Source: Amycolatopsis orientalis DSM 43388
GTDB taxonomy: Bacteria; Actinomycetota; Actinomycetes; Mycobacteriales; Pseudonocardiaceae
Assembly (NCBI RefSeq): GCF_000411975.1
Contig: NZ_ASXG01000026.1
Span: 21,240-85,239, forward strand
Reading direction: 5' to 3'
Length of the DNA: 64,000 nucleotides
Positions 1 to 9,292 of this stretch are shown piece by piece. The number at the start of each line of letters is the position of its first letter. The first letter of the stretch is position 1. The notes under the pieces are model-generated. The model made no database searches. It saw nothing but the letters and a program-made list of their open reading frames with translations, and was not told the DNA's origin. The position numbers and the translations under genes are program-made.

Positions 1-5
1 GACGC

Positions 6-383
6 ATGGAATCGACGCGGATCGACCGCTGGCTCTGGGCGGTCCGGCTGACCAAGACGCGCGCCGACGCCGCGGCCGCCTGCCGGGGCGGGCACGTGCG
101 GGTGAACGACCGCCCGGCGAAACCGGCGACGACGGTGGTGCCGGGAGACGAGGTTCGGGCCCGGATCGGGACGACGACGCGCGTGGTCGAGGTCGTGCAG
201 GTGATCCAGAAACGAGTCGGCGCGGCCGTCGCGGCGACCTGTCTCATCGACCGCACCCCGAAGCCGCCGCCGGAAGCCGCGATCCCGGTCGCGCGCCGCG
301 AGCGCGGCGCGGGCCGCCCGACGAAGCGGGAACGCCGGGTGCTGGACGAATTCCGCCGCTGGCAGGGTTCGGAAGCGCCCTGA
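6..383 (+). CDS. S4-domain RNA-binding protein (Hsp15-like)
   Basis: Small cytoplasmic RNA-binding protein of 125 residues. The S4 fold fills residues about 4-65: it opens with RIDRWLWAVRLTKTR and contains the GGHVRVND loop typical of the family. A basic tail (RRERGAGRPTKRERR, about 95-113) probably adds RNA contacts. Hsp15-type proteins bind 50S subunits carrying a stalled nascent chain or other structured RNA; the exact RNA target here is not known. The start lies five bases from the window edge, so the ribosome-binding site cannot be judged. Its TGA stop directly abuts the stop of the convergent ctaD gene, the two sharing the string TGATCA with no spacer. Other S4 paralogues are possible. 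Confidence 0.85.
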   Translation: MESTRIDRWLWAVRLTKTRADAAAACRGGHVRVNDRPAKPATTVVPGDEVRARIGTTTRVVEVVQVIQKRVGAAVAATCLIDRTPKPPPEAAIPVARRERGAGRPTKRERRVLDEFRRWQGSEAP

Positions 384-2090
384 TCAGGCCTCCGACTTCT
401 CCGTCGGCCGGCGTCCCCAGTGGACGTGCTGCTCGTCCCGCATCCGCTCCACCGCCTCCGGATAGTGCAGTTCGAAAGCAGGCCGTTCGGAACGGATCCG
501 CGGCAGTTCGGTGAAATTATGCCGCGGCGGCGGGCACGACGTGGCCCATTCCAGGGAATTGCCGAAGCCCCACGGGTCGTCCACGTTCACCCGCTCGCCG
601 TACCGGTAGCTCTTCACCACGTTCCAGATGAACGGCAGCACCGAGGCGCCGAGAATGAACGCGCCGATGGTGGAAATCGTGTTCAACAAGGTGAAACCGT
701 CGCTGCGCAGGTAATCCGCGTACCGCCGCGGCATCCCTTCCGCGCCGAGCCAGTGCTGCACCAGGAACGTCGTGTGGAAGCCGATGAACGTGGTCCAGAA
801 ATGCCATTTGGCGAGCGATTCGTCGAGCATCCGGCCGGTCATCTTCGGGAACCAGAAATAGATCCCGGCGAACGTGGCGAACACGATCGTGCCGAACAGC
901 ACGTAGTGGAAGTGTGCGACGACGAAATAGGTGTCGGTGATGTGGAAGTCCAGCGCGGGCGCGGCCAGCAGCACTCCGGTCAGCCCGCCGAGCAGGAACG
1001 TGACCAGGAACCCGACCGACCACAGCATCGGCGATTCGAACGACAGCGTCCCCTTCCACATCGTGCCGATCCAGTTGAAGAACTTCAGCCCGGTCGGCAC
1101 CGCGATCAGGAACGTCATGATCGAGAAGAACGGCAGCAGCACCGCGCCGGTGGCGAACATGTGGTGCGCCCACACCGTCGCGGAAAGCCCGGTGATGCCG
1201 ACCGTCGCGAACACCATCAGCCGGTAGCCGTAAAGCGGTTTCCGGCTGAACACCGGAATGATCTCGGTGACGATCCCGAAATACGGCAGCGCGACGATGT
1301 ACACCTCGGGATGGCCGAAGAACCAGAACAGGTGCTGCCAGAGGATCGCGCCCCCGTTGGCCGGGTCGAAAACGTGCGCGCCGAGCCTCCGGTCGGCCTC
1401 CAGCGCGAACAGCGCGGCGGTGAGGATCGGGAACGCGATCAGCACCAGAATACCGGTGAAAAGGATGTTCCAGGTGAAAAGCGGCATCCGGAACATGGTC
1501 ATTCCCGGCGCGCGCAGGCACAGGATCGTGGTGGTCATGTTGACCGCGCCGAGAATGGTTCCGAGACCGGACACGATGAGACCCATGATCCACAGATCGC
1601 CGCCGGTGCCGGGGCTGTGCACCGCGTCGGACAACGGAGTGTAAGCGGTCCAGCCGAAGTCCGGGGCCCCGGCCGGGGTCAGGAACGCGCTCAGCACGAT
1701 CAATCCGCCGAAAAGGTACAGCCAGTAGGAAAACGCGTTCAGCCGCGGGAAGGCCACGTCCGGCGAACCGATCTGCAGCGGCAGCACGAAGTTGGCGAAT
1801 CCGAACACATTCGGCGTCGCGTAGAGCAGGAGCATGATCGTGCCGTGCATGGTGAACAGCTGGTTGTACTGCTCCTGCGACAGGAATTGCAGCCCCGGCT
1901 GAGCCAGTTCGCCGCGCATCAGCAGCGCCATCGCGCCGCCGACGAGGAAGAAGGCGAACGACGTGCCGAGGTAGAGCAGCCCGATCTGCTTGTGGTCGGT
2001 GGTGCGCAGGATGCCCAGCAGCACCGAGCCCTTTTTGCCCCGGCGAGGCGCCTCGGCGATCACCACTGGCCGCGGCTTCAGCTGCGTCAT
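384..2090 (-). CDS. ctaD: cytochrome c oxidase subunit I (aa3 type)
   Basis: Haem-copper terminal oxidase subunit I, 568 residues, about 12 membrane helices. It reduces O2 to water and pumps protons in the cytoplasmic membrane. Visible functional residues: the low-spin haem histidine in FTMHGTIM, the CuB histidine and cross-linked Tyr in [11 protein letters not shown], the CuB pair in WAHHMF, the haem a3/a histidines in [10 protein letters not shown], the K-channel lysine in PTGLKFFNW and the D-channel Asp in [12 protein letters not shown]. It therefore looks fully functional. I chose the start at 2090 ([10 protein letters not shown]) because residues of the longer frame upstream look non-coding. 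It is the last gene of a four-gene operon that carries no subunit II or III gene, which suggests an additional ctaD copy using subunits encoded elsewhere. Confidence 0.95.
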   Translation of the reverse strand: MTQLKPRPVVIAEAPRRGKKGSVLLGILRTTDHKQIGLLYLGTSFAFFLVGGAMALLMRGELAQPGLQFLSQEQYNQLFTMHGTIMLLLYATPNVFGFANFVLPLQIGSPDVAFPRLNAFSYWLYLFGGLIVLSAFLTPAGAPDFGWTAYTPLSDAVHSPGTGGDLWIMGLIVSGLGTILGAVNMTTTILCLRAPGMTMFRMPLFTWNILFTGILVLIAFPILTAALFALEADRRLGAHVFDPANGGAILWQHLFWFFGHPEVYIVALPYFGIVTEIIPVFSRKPLYGYRLMVFATVGITGLSATVWAHHMFATGAVLLPFFSIMTFLIAVPTGLKFFNWIGTMWKGTLSFESPMLWSVGFLVTFLLGGLTGVLLAAPALDFHITDTYFVVAHFHYVLFGTIVFATFAGIYFWFPKMTGRMLDESLAKWHFWTTFIGFHTTFLVQHWLGAEGMPRRYADYLRSDGFTLLNTISTIGAFILGASVLPFIWNVVKSYRYGERVNVDDPWGFGNSLEWATSCPPPRHNFTELPRIRSERPAFELHYPEAVERMRDEQHVHWGRRPTEKSEA

Positions 2091-2192
2091 GACCGACCTC
2101 CCGCGCACCCGACTGTTGCCGGGCAGCCGACAGCCGCCCGGCCTCACCCGCGCCGGGTAACCGGCCCCCGCGCGCGGCAAACTTCGGCTTTC

Positions 2193-2444
2193 TCAGCCGT
2201 CCCGGCGATACGGCAGCCGCCCGTTCGCCAGCGTCGCCCCGAAGACGACGGCCGCGCCGAGCACCAGCAACACCGCGCCGGCCGCGGGTGCGGACGCCCA
2301 CCACACCACGCCGGACGCGGCCACCAGCCAGGCGCCGGCGAGCGCCTCCTTGCGGGCCGGCGGGGCCGCCTTGCGCGCACGCAACCCCGCGCTGCCCAAG
2401 GCGAGCACGCCGACCGCGAGGACCGCCAGCACCGGCCAGTACAT
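2193..2444 (-). CDS. small two-helix membrane protein
   Basis: An 83-residue hydrophobic protein starting MYWPVLAVLAVGVLALG, with a basic loop (RARKAAPPARK, about 23-33) and a second hydrophobic stretch of roughly residues 37-73. A strong AGGAGG-type site sits just upstream of the ATG at 2444. It lies five bases after the SPW gene and 102 bases before ctaD, so it belongs to the same minus-strand operon. No family is recognised. Its position suggests a membrane partner or assembly factor for the oxidase or the SPW protein, which is inference from neighbourhood only. Confidence 0.7.
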   Translation of the reverse strand: MYWPVLAVLAVGVLALGSAGLRARKAAPPARKEALAGAWLVAASGVVWWASAPAAGAVLLVLGAAVVFGATLANGRLPYRRDG

Positions 2445-2449
2445 CCTCC

Positions 2450-2875
2450 TTACTCCCGGAATTCGCCGCGGTGCCTGCGGTAGGCGACGGTCACCGAGAT
2501 CACCGAGAAAATCGCCAGCAGCACGCCGACGATCAGCGAATTCGTGCGGACCGCGTCGCGATGGCCGTCGACCGGGTAGCCGAACGCGAAGGGCGCGGCG
2601 ATGAGCCAGAACCCGATCGCGACGTTGACCAGCCCCAGCCAGCGCGCCCGTTCCGGCAGGCCGAACCGGACCAGCGCGACCGCCGCCACGGCGATCCCGC
2701 ACGCCAGGCTGTTCCAGAAACCGGCCGTCGCGGACAGCGTGAAGGAGTAGCTGTACGCGAACGCCGCGATCACCAGCCACGCGCCGGCCAGGAACTCGGC
2801 GGTGAGCGGCAGCCTGCTCTCCCGCAGTTTCTGGTCCCGCGGCGTCAACGCGGTGAGCGTCATGCTCATCTTCAT
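2450..2875 (-). CDS. SPW repeat membrane protein
   Basis: A 141-residue membrane protein with two tandem hydrophobic repeats (about 23-75 and 80-132), each with the Trp and Gly placement of the SPW family (FWNSLACGIAVAAVALVRFG; WLGLVNVAIGFWLIAAPFAFG). These proteins are common in actinobacteria and cyanobacteria and have no established biochemical role. The gene lies 24 bases downstream of the acetate-type transporter and five bases upstream of the small membrane protein gene, within an operon that ends in ctaD. The start MKMSMTLTAL is preceded by a GAGGTGAC ribosome-binding site. An accessory membrane role is all that can be inferred. Confidence 0.8.
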   Translation of the reverse strand: MKMSMTLTALTPRDQKLRESRLPLTAEFLAGAWLVIAAFAYSYSFTLSATAGFWNSLACGIAVAAVALVRFGLPERARWLGLVNVAIGFWLIAAPFAFGYPVDGHRDAVRTNSLIVGVLLAIFSVISVTVAYRRHRGEFRE

Positions 2876-2899
2876 CGGTCGGTCACCTCCTCGCCGGGG

Positions 2900-3664
2900 C
2901 TACTGCCCGGCCTTGATTCCCGGCTCTCCGTGGTCGAACTGGATCGCCTGGTGCAACGGCACCGTCGTGGTCCGGGCGGGCCGCGGAGCGCGCAGGCCCA
3001 TCGGCAGCAGCACCCGGTGATGCGCCGCTTCGAGCACCATCGCGCTGCACGCGTACCAGGCCAGCACCGCCGAGGCGAGCAGGAAGTACGCGGCGATCGT
3101 GCGCACGACGCCGACGTCGCCGATCAGGCCGATCGCCAGCAGCGTCGCCCCGGCGGCGAGGATCGCGAGCAGCGCGCAGAGCACGAGGCTTTCCGCCAGC
3201 GCGGCGAGCGCACCGGTCCAGGTGATCGCCGCGAGCCCGATGAACCAGAAGCCGATCGCGGCCGCCGCGACCGGGCTCGCCGTCGTCGAGGGCAGCCCGC
3301 CGAGGCCGACGAACAGCTGGTACACGCCGTAGCCGAGCCAGAACGCGCCCCACGCCCCGTGCACGACCGTGGCGAGCGCGTCGCGGGCCCGGTAGGACCA
3401 CATCCCGGCGAGGAACTGCGCGACGCCGCCGAAGGCGAACGCGAACGGGGCGAGCAGCAGCGGCGTCGTCGTGCTGTCCCCGAACCAGCCGGCCAGGTTC
3501 GCCGCCACCATGAACGTCGACACCGCGAACCCGGCGAGCCCGAGGATCGACGGTGCGGCCACCGGGCTCAGATTGATGTGCGTGTGCTCGCGCCAGAACG
3601 AATACTCCGCGCCGTCGCCGCCTGCCGGCATCGCGCGGTCGGCCATGTTCATTTCCCGGGTCAT
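2900..3664 (-). CDS. GPR1/FUN34/YaaH-family transporter (SatP-like)
   Basis: A 254-residue inner-membrane protein with six predicted helices. It shows the family signature just before helix 1 (SPVAAPSILGLAGFA, about 32-46), a variant of the NPxPLGLxGFA motif of acetate/succinate permeases. Family members move short carboxylates with protons; here the first Asn-Pro is replaced by Ser-Pro, so substrate choice may differ. The start at 3664 (MTREMNMADR) follows a good AAGGAG site, and the longer frame upstream is rejected. It is the promoter-proximal gene of the minus-strand operon continuing with the SPW protein, a small membrane protein and ctaD. That arrangement links carboxylate uptake with respiration, but the functional coupling is inference. 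Confidence 0.8.
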   Translation of the reverse strand: MTREMNMADRAMPAGGDGAEYSFWREHTHINLSPVAAPSILGLAGFAVSTFMVAANLAGWFGDSTTTPLLLAPFAFAFGGVAQFLAGMWSYRARDALATVVHGAWGAFWLGYGVYQLFVGLGGLPSTTASPVAAAAIGFWFIGLAAITWTGALAALAESLVLCALLAILAAGATLLAIGLIGDVGVVRTIAAYFLLASAVLAWYACSAMVLEAAHHRVLLPMGLRAPRPARTTTVPLHQAIQFDHGEPGIKAGQ

Positions 3665-3861
3665 CTTCGGCTCCTTTCCGCGCCGACCTCCCCTGTGCGC
3701 CGCGCGTACCCCGCCGCCGACCTGCGGAACCCTGCCAGCGCTACGCCGAACGAGTGAATTTCGGCCGGGGGCGCGACCGGCAGTGTCCATTTCGGACCCG
3801 ACACTCCCCCGCGCGGACGGCGTCCCCGGCGCTGGCGGGTCCGATATGCCAGGGTGTGCGC

Positions 3862-4956
3862 ATGGCGAGCGTCCGCGGTTATCTGTTGTCCTGGACCACT
3901 TTGCTGCCGTTGATCGCCCTGGTCCTGCTGGCGCTCACCTGGGGCCGCACGCTGGGCCCGGTGCCGGTCGCGCTGGTGGCGATCGCGCTGGCGGGCACGG
4001 TGCTCGCCGCGGTGCACCACGCCGAGGTCGTCGCGCACCGGGTCGGCGAACCGTACGGGTCGCTGGTGCTGGCGGTCGCGGTGACGGTGATCGAAGTGGC
4101 GCTGATCGTCACGATGATGGCCTCCGGCGGCGAAAAGGCCGAGACGCTGGCGCGCGACACGGTGTTCGCCGCGGTGATGATCACCACGAACGGCATTGTC
4201 GGGCTGTCGCTTCTCCTGGGCGCGCGCCGCTACGGGGAAACGCGGTTCCATCCCGAAGGCAGCGGCGCGGCGCTGGCCACGGTCGGCACGCTGGCGACGC
4301 TGAGCCTCGTGCTGCCGACCTTCACCACGACCACCCCCGGCCCGGCGTTTTCCGCGCCGCAGCTGGCTTTCGCCGCCGGTGCGTCCCTGATTCTCTACGC
4401 CACTTTCGTGATGACGCAGACCGTCCGGCACCGCGATTTCTTCCTCCCGGTCGACCACGACGGCGAGACGCGCGAGGAAGAACACGCGGAACCGCCGAGC
4501 CCGCAGAAGACCTTGGTGAGCCTCGTGCTGCTGCTCATCGCCCTGGTCGCCGTCGTCGGCCTGGCGAAGGTCGAATCCCCCGCGATCGAGGCCGGCGTGC
4601 GCGCGGCCGGGCTGCCGCAGTCTTTCGTGGGCGTGGTGATCGCCCTGCTGATCCTGGCCCCGGAAACGCTCGCGGCGGTCCGCGCGGCCCGGCGCGACCG
4701 GATGCAGATCAGCCTCAACCTCGCGTACGGCTCCGCGATCGCCAGCATCGGCCTGACCATCCCGGTCATCGCGCTCGCCTCGGTGTGGCTGACCGGCCCG
4801 CTGCTGCTCGGTCTCGGGCCGACGCACATCGTGCTGCTCGCGCTCACCGTGGTGGTCAGCGTGCTGACGGTGGTGCCGGGGCGCGCGACACGGCTTCAGG
4901 GCGGCGTGCATCTGGTGTTGCTGGCGGGTTTCCTGGTGCTGGCGATGAATCCGTGA
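3862..4956 (+). CDS. chaA: ChaA-like Ca2+(Na+,K+)/H+ antiporter
   Basis: A 364-residue membrane protein of the cation/Ca2+ exchanger superfamily, about 10-11 helices in two inverted halves. The first alpha repeat contains HHAEVVAHRVGEPYGS and then VTVIEVALIVTM (the conserved Glu). The second contains LLILAPETLAAVRAAR and NLAYGSAIASIGLTIP. A cytosolic acidic loop (DHDGETREEEHAEPP, about 201-215) separates the halves. These proteins export Ca2+, Na+ or K+ in exchange for protons and help alkaline or salt tolerance. The ATG at 3862 starts right before the first helix; a GTG at 3754 would add 36 uncharacteristic residues. It is divergent from the ctaD operon with about 200 bases between, so promoters may be shared there. 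Confidence 0.85.
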   Translation: MASVRGYLLSWTTLLPLIALVLLALTWGRTLGPVPVALVAIALAGTVLAAVHHAEVVAHRVGEPYGSLVLAVAVTVIEVALIVTMMASGGEKAETLARDTVFAAVMITTNGIVGLSLLLGARRYGETRFHPEGSGAALATVGTLATLSLVLPTFTTTTPGPAFSAPQLAFAAGASLILYATFVMTQTVRHRDFFLPVDHDGETREEEHAEPPSPQKTLVSLVLLLIALVAVVGLAKVESPAIEAGVRAAGLPQSFVGVVIALLILAPETLAAVRAARRDRMQISLNLAYGSAIASIGLTIPVIALASVWLTGPLLLGLGPTHIVLLALTVVVSVLTVVPGRATRLQGGVHLVLLAGFLVLAMNP

Positions 4957-5184
4957 GTCCCGCGGGTGCTGAGCTGGCCCGGTAGCTCCACTGTGGAGCT
5001 GCTCGTGGGCATCCTGGTCCGCGAAACGAGATTCCTCATTCGCTTATGCCTCCGGCGAGCCGCGGGCGACCGCTGGTGGAGCTGCCTTTCCGTCGCTTCC
5101 GGCCAGCGCTGAAGCATCCTCCGTCGCGAGCTGCGCGAGGAAAACGACGCCGGTTTTGTCGGTGCTGCTCCGTATCCTGGCCCG
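4957..5184. other. intergenic DNA upstream of the MFS exporter
   Basis: No convincing gene. The clearest element is a short perfect palindrome at 4984-5000 (eight-base arms AGCTCCAC/GTGGAGCT around one base), one of several TCCACNGTGGA-type palindromes in the window. It lies just after the chaA stop and could mark its transcript end, although the one-base centre is too tight for a normal hairpin loop. Confidence 0.4.
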
Positions 5185-5367
5185 GTGAAGATCCAGCAGT
5201 CCCCGACCCCGTCCGCAGCGGCCGGTGAAGCCGCGCACAGAGCTTTCCCGGGCAGCCATCCCTCGGCCGGCGCGCGCTTCGTTCGTGCCGACGGCCCCGT
5301 GCCCGTCGCCTTCGGGCGCGCGACCCCGGAATCCGCCCTCGTCTCCGTTGGCGAGGTGCGCACATGA
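5185..5367 (+). CDS. possible 60-residue upstream ORF overlapping the MFS start
   Basis: A GTG-initiated frame of 60 codons (MKIQQSPTPSAAAGEAAHR...) whose TGA overlaps the ATG of the MFS gene as ATGA, the arrangement used for translational coupling. Composition is polar and alanine-rich with no membrane segment, and no family is recognised. Against it being a gene: the upstream ribosome-binding site is weak and the frame could be chance in GC-rich DNA. It may be a leader frame or nothing. Confidence 0.25.
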   Translation: MKIQQSPTPSAAAGEAAHRAFPGSHPSAGARFVRADGPVPVAFGRATPESALVSVGEVRT

Positions 5368-6806
5368 GCGGCGTCTCGTCGCCCGCGCCCGAGGCCCCGG
5401 CGCGGCCGCCCGCCAAGCCCGGGCTGCTGATCGGCGTGCTCGTGCTGTCGGCGTTCGTGATGATCCTCAACGAGACCATCCTGAGCATCGCGCTGCGCGA
5501 CCTCACCGTCGACCTCGCCGTCCCGACCACCACGATCCAGTGGCTCACCAGCGGCTTCCTGCTGACCATGGCGGTGGTGATCCCGACGACCGGGTTCCTG
5601 CTCGAACGGTTCACGCCGCGGCAGGTGTTCGTCTTCTCGCTCGCCTCGTTCAGCCTCGGCACGCTGCTGTGCGGCGTCGCGCCCGGCTTCGGGTTGCTGA
5701 TGGCGGGCCGGGTCGTGCAGGCGTGCGGCACCGCGGTGATGATCCCGCTGCTGATGACCACTGTCATGCGGCTCGTCCCGGCCGAGCGCCGCGGCGCGAC
5801 GATGGGCACGATCAGCATCGTCATCGCGGTCGCGCCCGCGATCGGCCCGACGATCGGCGGCGCGGTGCTGTCGTCGCTCGGCTGGCGGTGGATGTTCTTC
5901 ATCGTGCTGCCGCTGTCGCTGGCCGCGCTGGTCACCGGAATGCTGCGGCTGCGGATCGACAGCGAAACCCGCGCGGTGCCACTCGACGTCCTCTCCGTCG
6001 TCCTGTCCGCCGTCGGTTTCGGCGGAGTGCTGTACGGCCTGTCGTCGGCGGGCGAATCCGCCGAGACGGCGCTGCTGCCGCCGTGGCCGCCCATTGTCGT
6101 GGGCGTGGTTTCGCTGGCGGTGTTCGGCTGGCGGCAGCTCCGCCTGCAGCGGCGAGACCGCGCCCTGCTGGATCTGCGGCCGTTCACCCACCGCAGTTTC
6201 GCCGTCGCGCTGGGGCTGAGCGCGGTGCTGTTCATGTGCCTGATCGGCGCGGGCGCGATCCTGCTGCCGCTGTACCTGCAGACCGTCTTGCACAAGTCCA
6301 CGTTCGTCAGCGGCCTGGCCGTGCTGCCCGGCGGTCTGGTGCTGGGCCTGCTCGGCCGTCCGGTCGGCGCCCTGTTCGACCGGGTCGGCGCGCGTCCGCT
6401 GGTGCTGCCCGGCGCGCTCGCGATGACGGTCTCGCTGTGGCTGTTCTCGTTGCTGGGCCCGGATTCGCCGCTGATCGCGGTGATCGGCATCCACATCGTC
6501 CTGATGGCCGGCCTCGGCCTGATGATGACGCCGCTGATGACCGAATCGCTGGCGGCGCTGCCCGACCACCTGTACTCGCACGGCAGCGCGATCCTGTCGA
6601 CGCTCCAGCAGGTCGCCGGCGCGCTGGGCACCGCGGTGTTCGTCAGTGTCGCGACCGTCAGCAGCGCCGGACACGCCGCGGTCAGCCCCGATGCGGACGG
6701 CCTGCAGACGGCGTTCGTCGTCGCCGGCTGCATCGGAGCGCTCGCCCTGGCCGGTGCCTGGTTCGTCCGGGCACCCCGCCCGATGCCAGCGGAGAAGGAG
6801 GCCTGA
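5364..6806 (+). CDS. DHA2-family MFS multidrug exporter
   Basis: A 480-residue major facilitator, about 14 membrane helices, related to EmrB/QacA drug:proton antiporters. Visible signatures: the early Asn-Glu in helix 1 (VMILNETILSIALRDL), the motif-A-like loop GFLLERFTPRQVFVF, the motif-C-like stretch VIAVAPAIGPTIGGAVLSSLGWRW, and a long central section typical of 14-helix members. It would export a toxic hydrophobic compound from the cytoplasm. The ATG at 5364 follows a GAGGTG site. The next gene starts five bases after its stop, so the two are almost certainly co-transcribed. No regulator gene is adjacent. Confidence 0.88.
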   Translation: MSGVSSPAPEAPARPPAKPGLLIGVLVLSAFVMILNETILSIALRDLTVDLAVPTTTIQWLTSGFLLTMAVVIPTTGFLLERFTPRQVFVFSLASFSLGTLLCGVAPGFGLLMAGRVVQACGTAVMIPLLMTTVMRLVPAERRGATMGTISIVIAVAPAIGPTIGGAVLSSLGWRWMFFIVLPLSLAALVTGMLRLRIDSETRAVPLDVLSVVLSAVGFGGVLYGLSSAGESAETALLPPWPPIVVGVVSLAVFGWRQLRLQRRDRALLDLRPFTHRSFAVALGLSAVLFMCLIGAGAILLPLYLQTVLHKSTFVSGLAVLPGGLVLGLLGRPVGALFDRVGARPLVLPGALAMTVSLWLFSLLGPDSPLIAVIGIHIVLMAGLGLMMTPLMTESLAALPDHLYSHGSAILSTLQQVAGALGTAVFVSVATVSSAGHAAVSPDADGLQTAFVVAGCIGALALAGAWFVRAPRPMPAEKEA

Positions 6807-6811
6807 CGCCG

Positions 6812-7216
6812 ATGGACGCAGAGCAGCTCGACGCCGTCGCCCGCGCTTACACCGCGCCGATGACCACCATCCGCGGCCGACGCGTCCACCGGCTGGTCAT
6901 GCGCGGGATGGCTGGCTACGACCACGTCCTGCCAGCCACCACCGCGGACGGTGCCCCGGCATTGCTGGCCCTGTCCGCCGACGGCCGAGCCGCCTTCTGC
7001 CGCAGCGACGGCCGCGGCCCGTCCGCGGCCCTCGTCACCTGCGGCCCGACGCCCGGCGTCGCCGTGACGTCCGAGCACGACCTGACGAAGGATTCGCTGC
7101 CGGTGCTGAGCTGGACCGTCCGGCATCCCGGGCTGCTGGACGTCGCGGGCCCGCTGACGATCACCCCCGGGGAGGCGAACCAGGACGACCTTGACGCGGC
7201 CCTGCGGCCTCGGTAG
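6812..7216 (+). CDS. hypothetical protein, cotranscribed with the MFS exporter
   Basis: A 134-residue soluble protein starting MDAEQLDAVARAY at an ATG five bases after the MFS stop, with a GGAGAAGGAGG ribosome-binding site lying inside the end of the exporter gene. The middle contains HDLTKDSLPVLSWTVRHPG and there is no signal peptide or membrane segment. I do not recognise a family. The tight spacing suggests it is made together with the exporter and could be a small cytoplasmic accessory, which is inference from position only. Confidence 0.7.
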   Translation: MDAEQLDAVARAYTAPMTTIRGRRVHRLVMRGMAGYDHVLPATTADGAPALLALSADGRAAFCRSDGRGPSAALVTCGPTPGVAVTSEHDLTKDSLPVLSWTVRHPGLLDVAGPLTITPGEANQDDLDAALRPR

Positions 7217-7706
7217 CCGGGTTGGTGCTTTCGGGGCGAGCGACCGGTGTGCGGCTCCGAGCTGCTCTCTCCGATGCTCGCCAGGCGGTTCGCGAACAGC
7301 GCCGAGCTGAGTCAGCGCCAGCCGCGAGCCACTCGGCCAGCGATCAGCCGCGCGCTCCCTGGACGATCTCGACGTGCGCCGCGGCATTCCCGGGTGCCCC
7401 GCAGGAGGAGTTCACGCCAAGATCCGGCCGGAAGAGTCCCAGGCTCACCTGCCAAACGCGCGCCCCATCGTGCTGCGACTCGACCGCGCAGGAACTCGAA
7501 CATGGACCCACCATCCGGCCGCGCACACTGCCCGGGCTCCCCGGCCGAAAACTCGCGCTCAGCACGGCCCGACCGACCAAGCTCACCCGTCGAACACGCG
7601 CCAGCCCTTCCCACGATCCGACCGACCAGGCACCCCGCCGAACCTGCGCCCTCGCCACAGCCCGACCGCGCTGACACGCCAAGCTCACCTCACGCGCCGC
7701 CCCGGC
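7217..7706. repeat. gene-free region with degenerate copies of the FUSC 3' end
   Basis: No gene is supported. The stretch from about 7440 to 7706 carries repeated, decayed versions of the last coding bases of the neighbouring FUSC gene (reference copy at 7705-7730). The closest copy, at 7442-7466, matches it at about 22 of 25 positions. Weaker copies sit near 7543, 7580, 7628 and 7681, several preceded by GACCGACCA. Spacing is irregular (about 37-103 bases). The most likely origin is serial local duplication of the 3' end followed by decay. Confidence 0.5.
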
Positions 7707-9292
7707 TCACCGGCCAAACGCACGCTCCCAGCGTTCGACGTCCCGAATCCCGCCCTCGGGCGCGGACCAGCAGGCTTGGAGCAAGTCGTAACCGTCGTGG
7801 ACGAGTGCGGCGTGGGCAGGCCACCGCTGGGCGGCCCAACCGGGTTCGTTGTGCGCCGAGTCCACCCCGGCGCGGGTCGCGCCTTCCAGTTCGAACTGGA
7901 GATCCCGGCGTGCCGCCGCCCGCGGGACCGGCGCGCTGGCCAGCACTGCCCGCGCCGCGGCGCGCACGCGGGATCCGGTCCAGTCCAACGTCTTCCGGTG
8001 CGCGCGCGGTGCCACCGTGTACTGCACCGCCACCGCCACGACGACCCCGATCGCCGTCTGTGCGAAGCGGTCCGCCACCGCGGGCCACACCGGTCCGGGC
8101 AGGCTCGCCACCCCGGCGGCCAGCAGGGCGAGCGGCGTGATGACGACTGTCGCCACCGCGTAGTTCCGCGGCACCACCAGCTCCACGCAGAACTGCAGCA
8201 CGGCCAGAATCAAGATCAGCACAATCCCGGACGGCGCGACCATCATCACCAATCCGAACAGCACCAGCCCCACCGCGGTACCGGCGAACCGGTGCAGCGC
8301 ACGGACATTCGCCCGCCGCCGATCCAATCCCTGCTGCAACACCACCAGCGCATTGAGCACCGCCCAATGCGGCCGGCCGAAGCCGACTGCCACCGCCAGT
8401 TCTCCAGCGACCACGCACCCGACGCCCGCGCGCAACGCCGTCAACGCGGCGTGCGAACGCAACGGAACCGCCCGGCGCAACCGGTATCCGATGTTCGGCC
8501 GCGGCAACGGCAACTTCCCTGGCGGCAGTTCGACGGACTCGCCCGGCGACGCGTCCGCGAACCGCCGGTGCGCGGCAAGCAACCTCGCGATCAGATCCGG
8601 TTGCGTACCCCGGCGCGGATGTCCCGCGTCGTGCAGCGCAGTCCACGCCGCCGAGACCGCGGCACCAGCAGCGTGCCGGGTTTCCGCTCGGCCGAGACGA
8701 ACGCGTCAACCGCCCGGACGGCACGTTCGACGGCCGTCCGCTCCGGTTTGGTCCGGTCGGCCAGTACCCCGGCCATCGACACCAGCACCGACGAGCCGAC
8801 ACCCGCCGCGGCGCACCCCAGCACGACCCACGGCCGGGCACCCGCCTCGACCGCCGCCTGCGCGCCAGCACACACGAGCGCGAAGAACAATGGCCCCGGC
8901 GGGCCAAGCCGCAACGCGTCGACGACGTACGTCGCGAGAACCGCGACCACCGAAACCACCAGCACCGACACCGGACCCGGCGGAACCACCGTCCCTACCG
9001 AAGCACCCAACGCAGCCGCCGCGAGCAACGCGGCGCCAGCAGCAGCCACGACGCCCGCCCGCACCCGGTACGGCCGCCCCTCGCCGTACAAGACCGCGAA
9101 CGTCCCGAGCGTGACGAACAACGCCGAGGCCGACGCCCCCGCCAGCACCAGCGCGATCCCCGGCACCGCCACCGCGGCGGCGGCCCGCAGCCCCGCCGAC
9201 CACCTCCGCCCGACCGGCGGCAGAGCGAACATCAGCGCCCGGAACCCCGCCACGCGAGGCAACTGCTCAACCGGCTCGGGCGACGATCCCAT
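7707..9292 (-). pseudogene. FUSC-family membrane protein, interrupted by a frameshift
   Basis: Two adjacent frames together make one FUSC (fusaric-acid-resistance/aromatic-acid-exporter-like) protein of about 528 residues. The amino half (9292 down to about 8690, MGSSPEPVEQLPRV) holds the first block of helices. The carboxy half (about 8690 to 7707) holds the second block of helices and the cytosolic tail. The halves join if one base is added near 8687-8692: the first frame runs out as ...RDIRAGVRNRI, while the other frame reads on naturally as ...ETRHAAGAAVSAAWTALHD before LLAAHRRF. This is either a true inactivating deletion in a GGCC run or a sequencing error. Family members form membrane complexes that export aromatic acids. 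Both halves keep strong GC3 bias, so any damage is recent. Confidence 0.75.

Noticed and set aside
420..2483. Long plus-strand frame opposite ctaD (687 codons)
   Set aside because: It is a shadow of ctaD. Its composition is Arg/Gln/His-rich with no domain, while ctaD has every catalytic motif.
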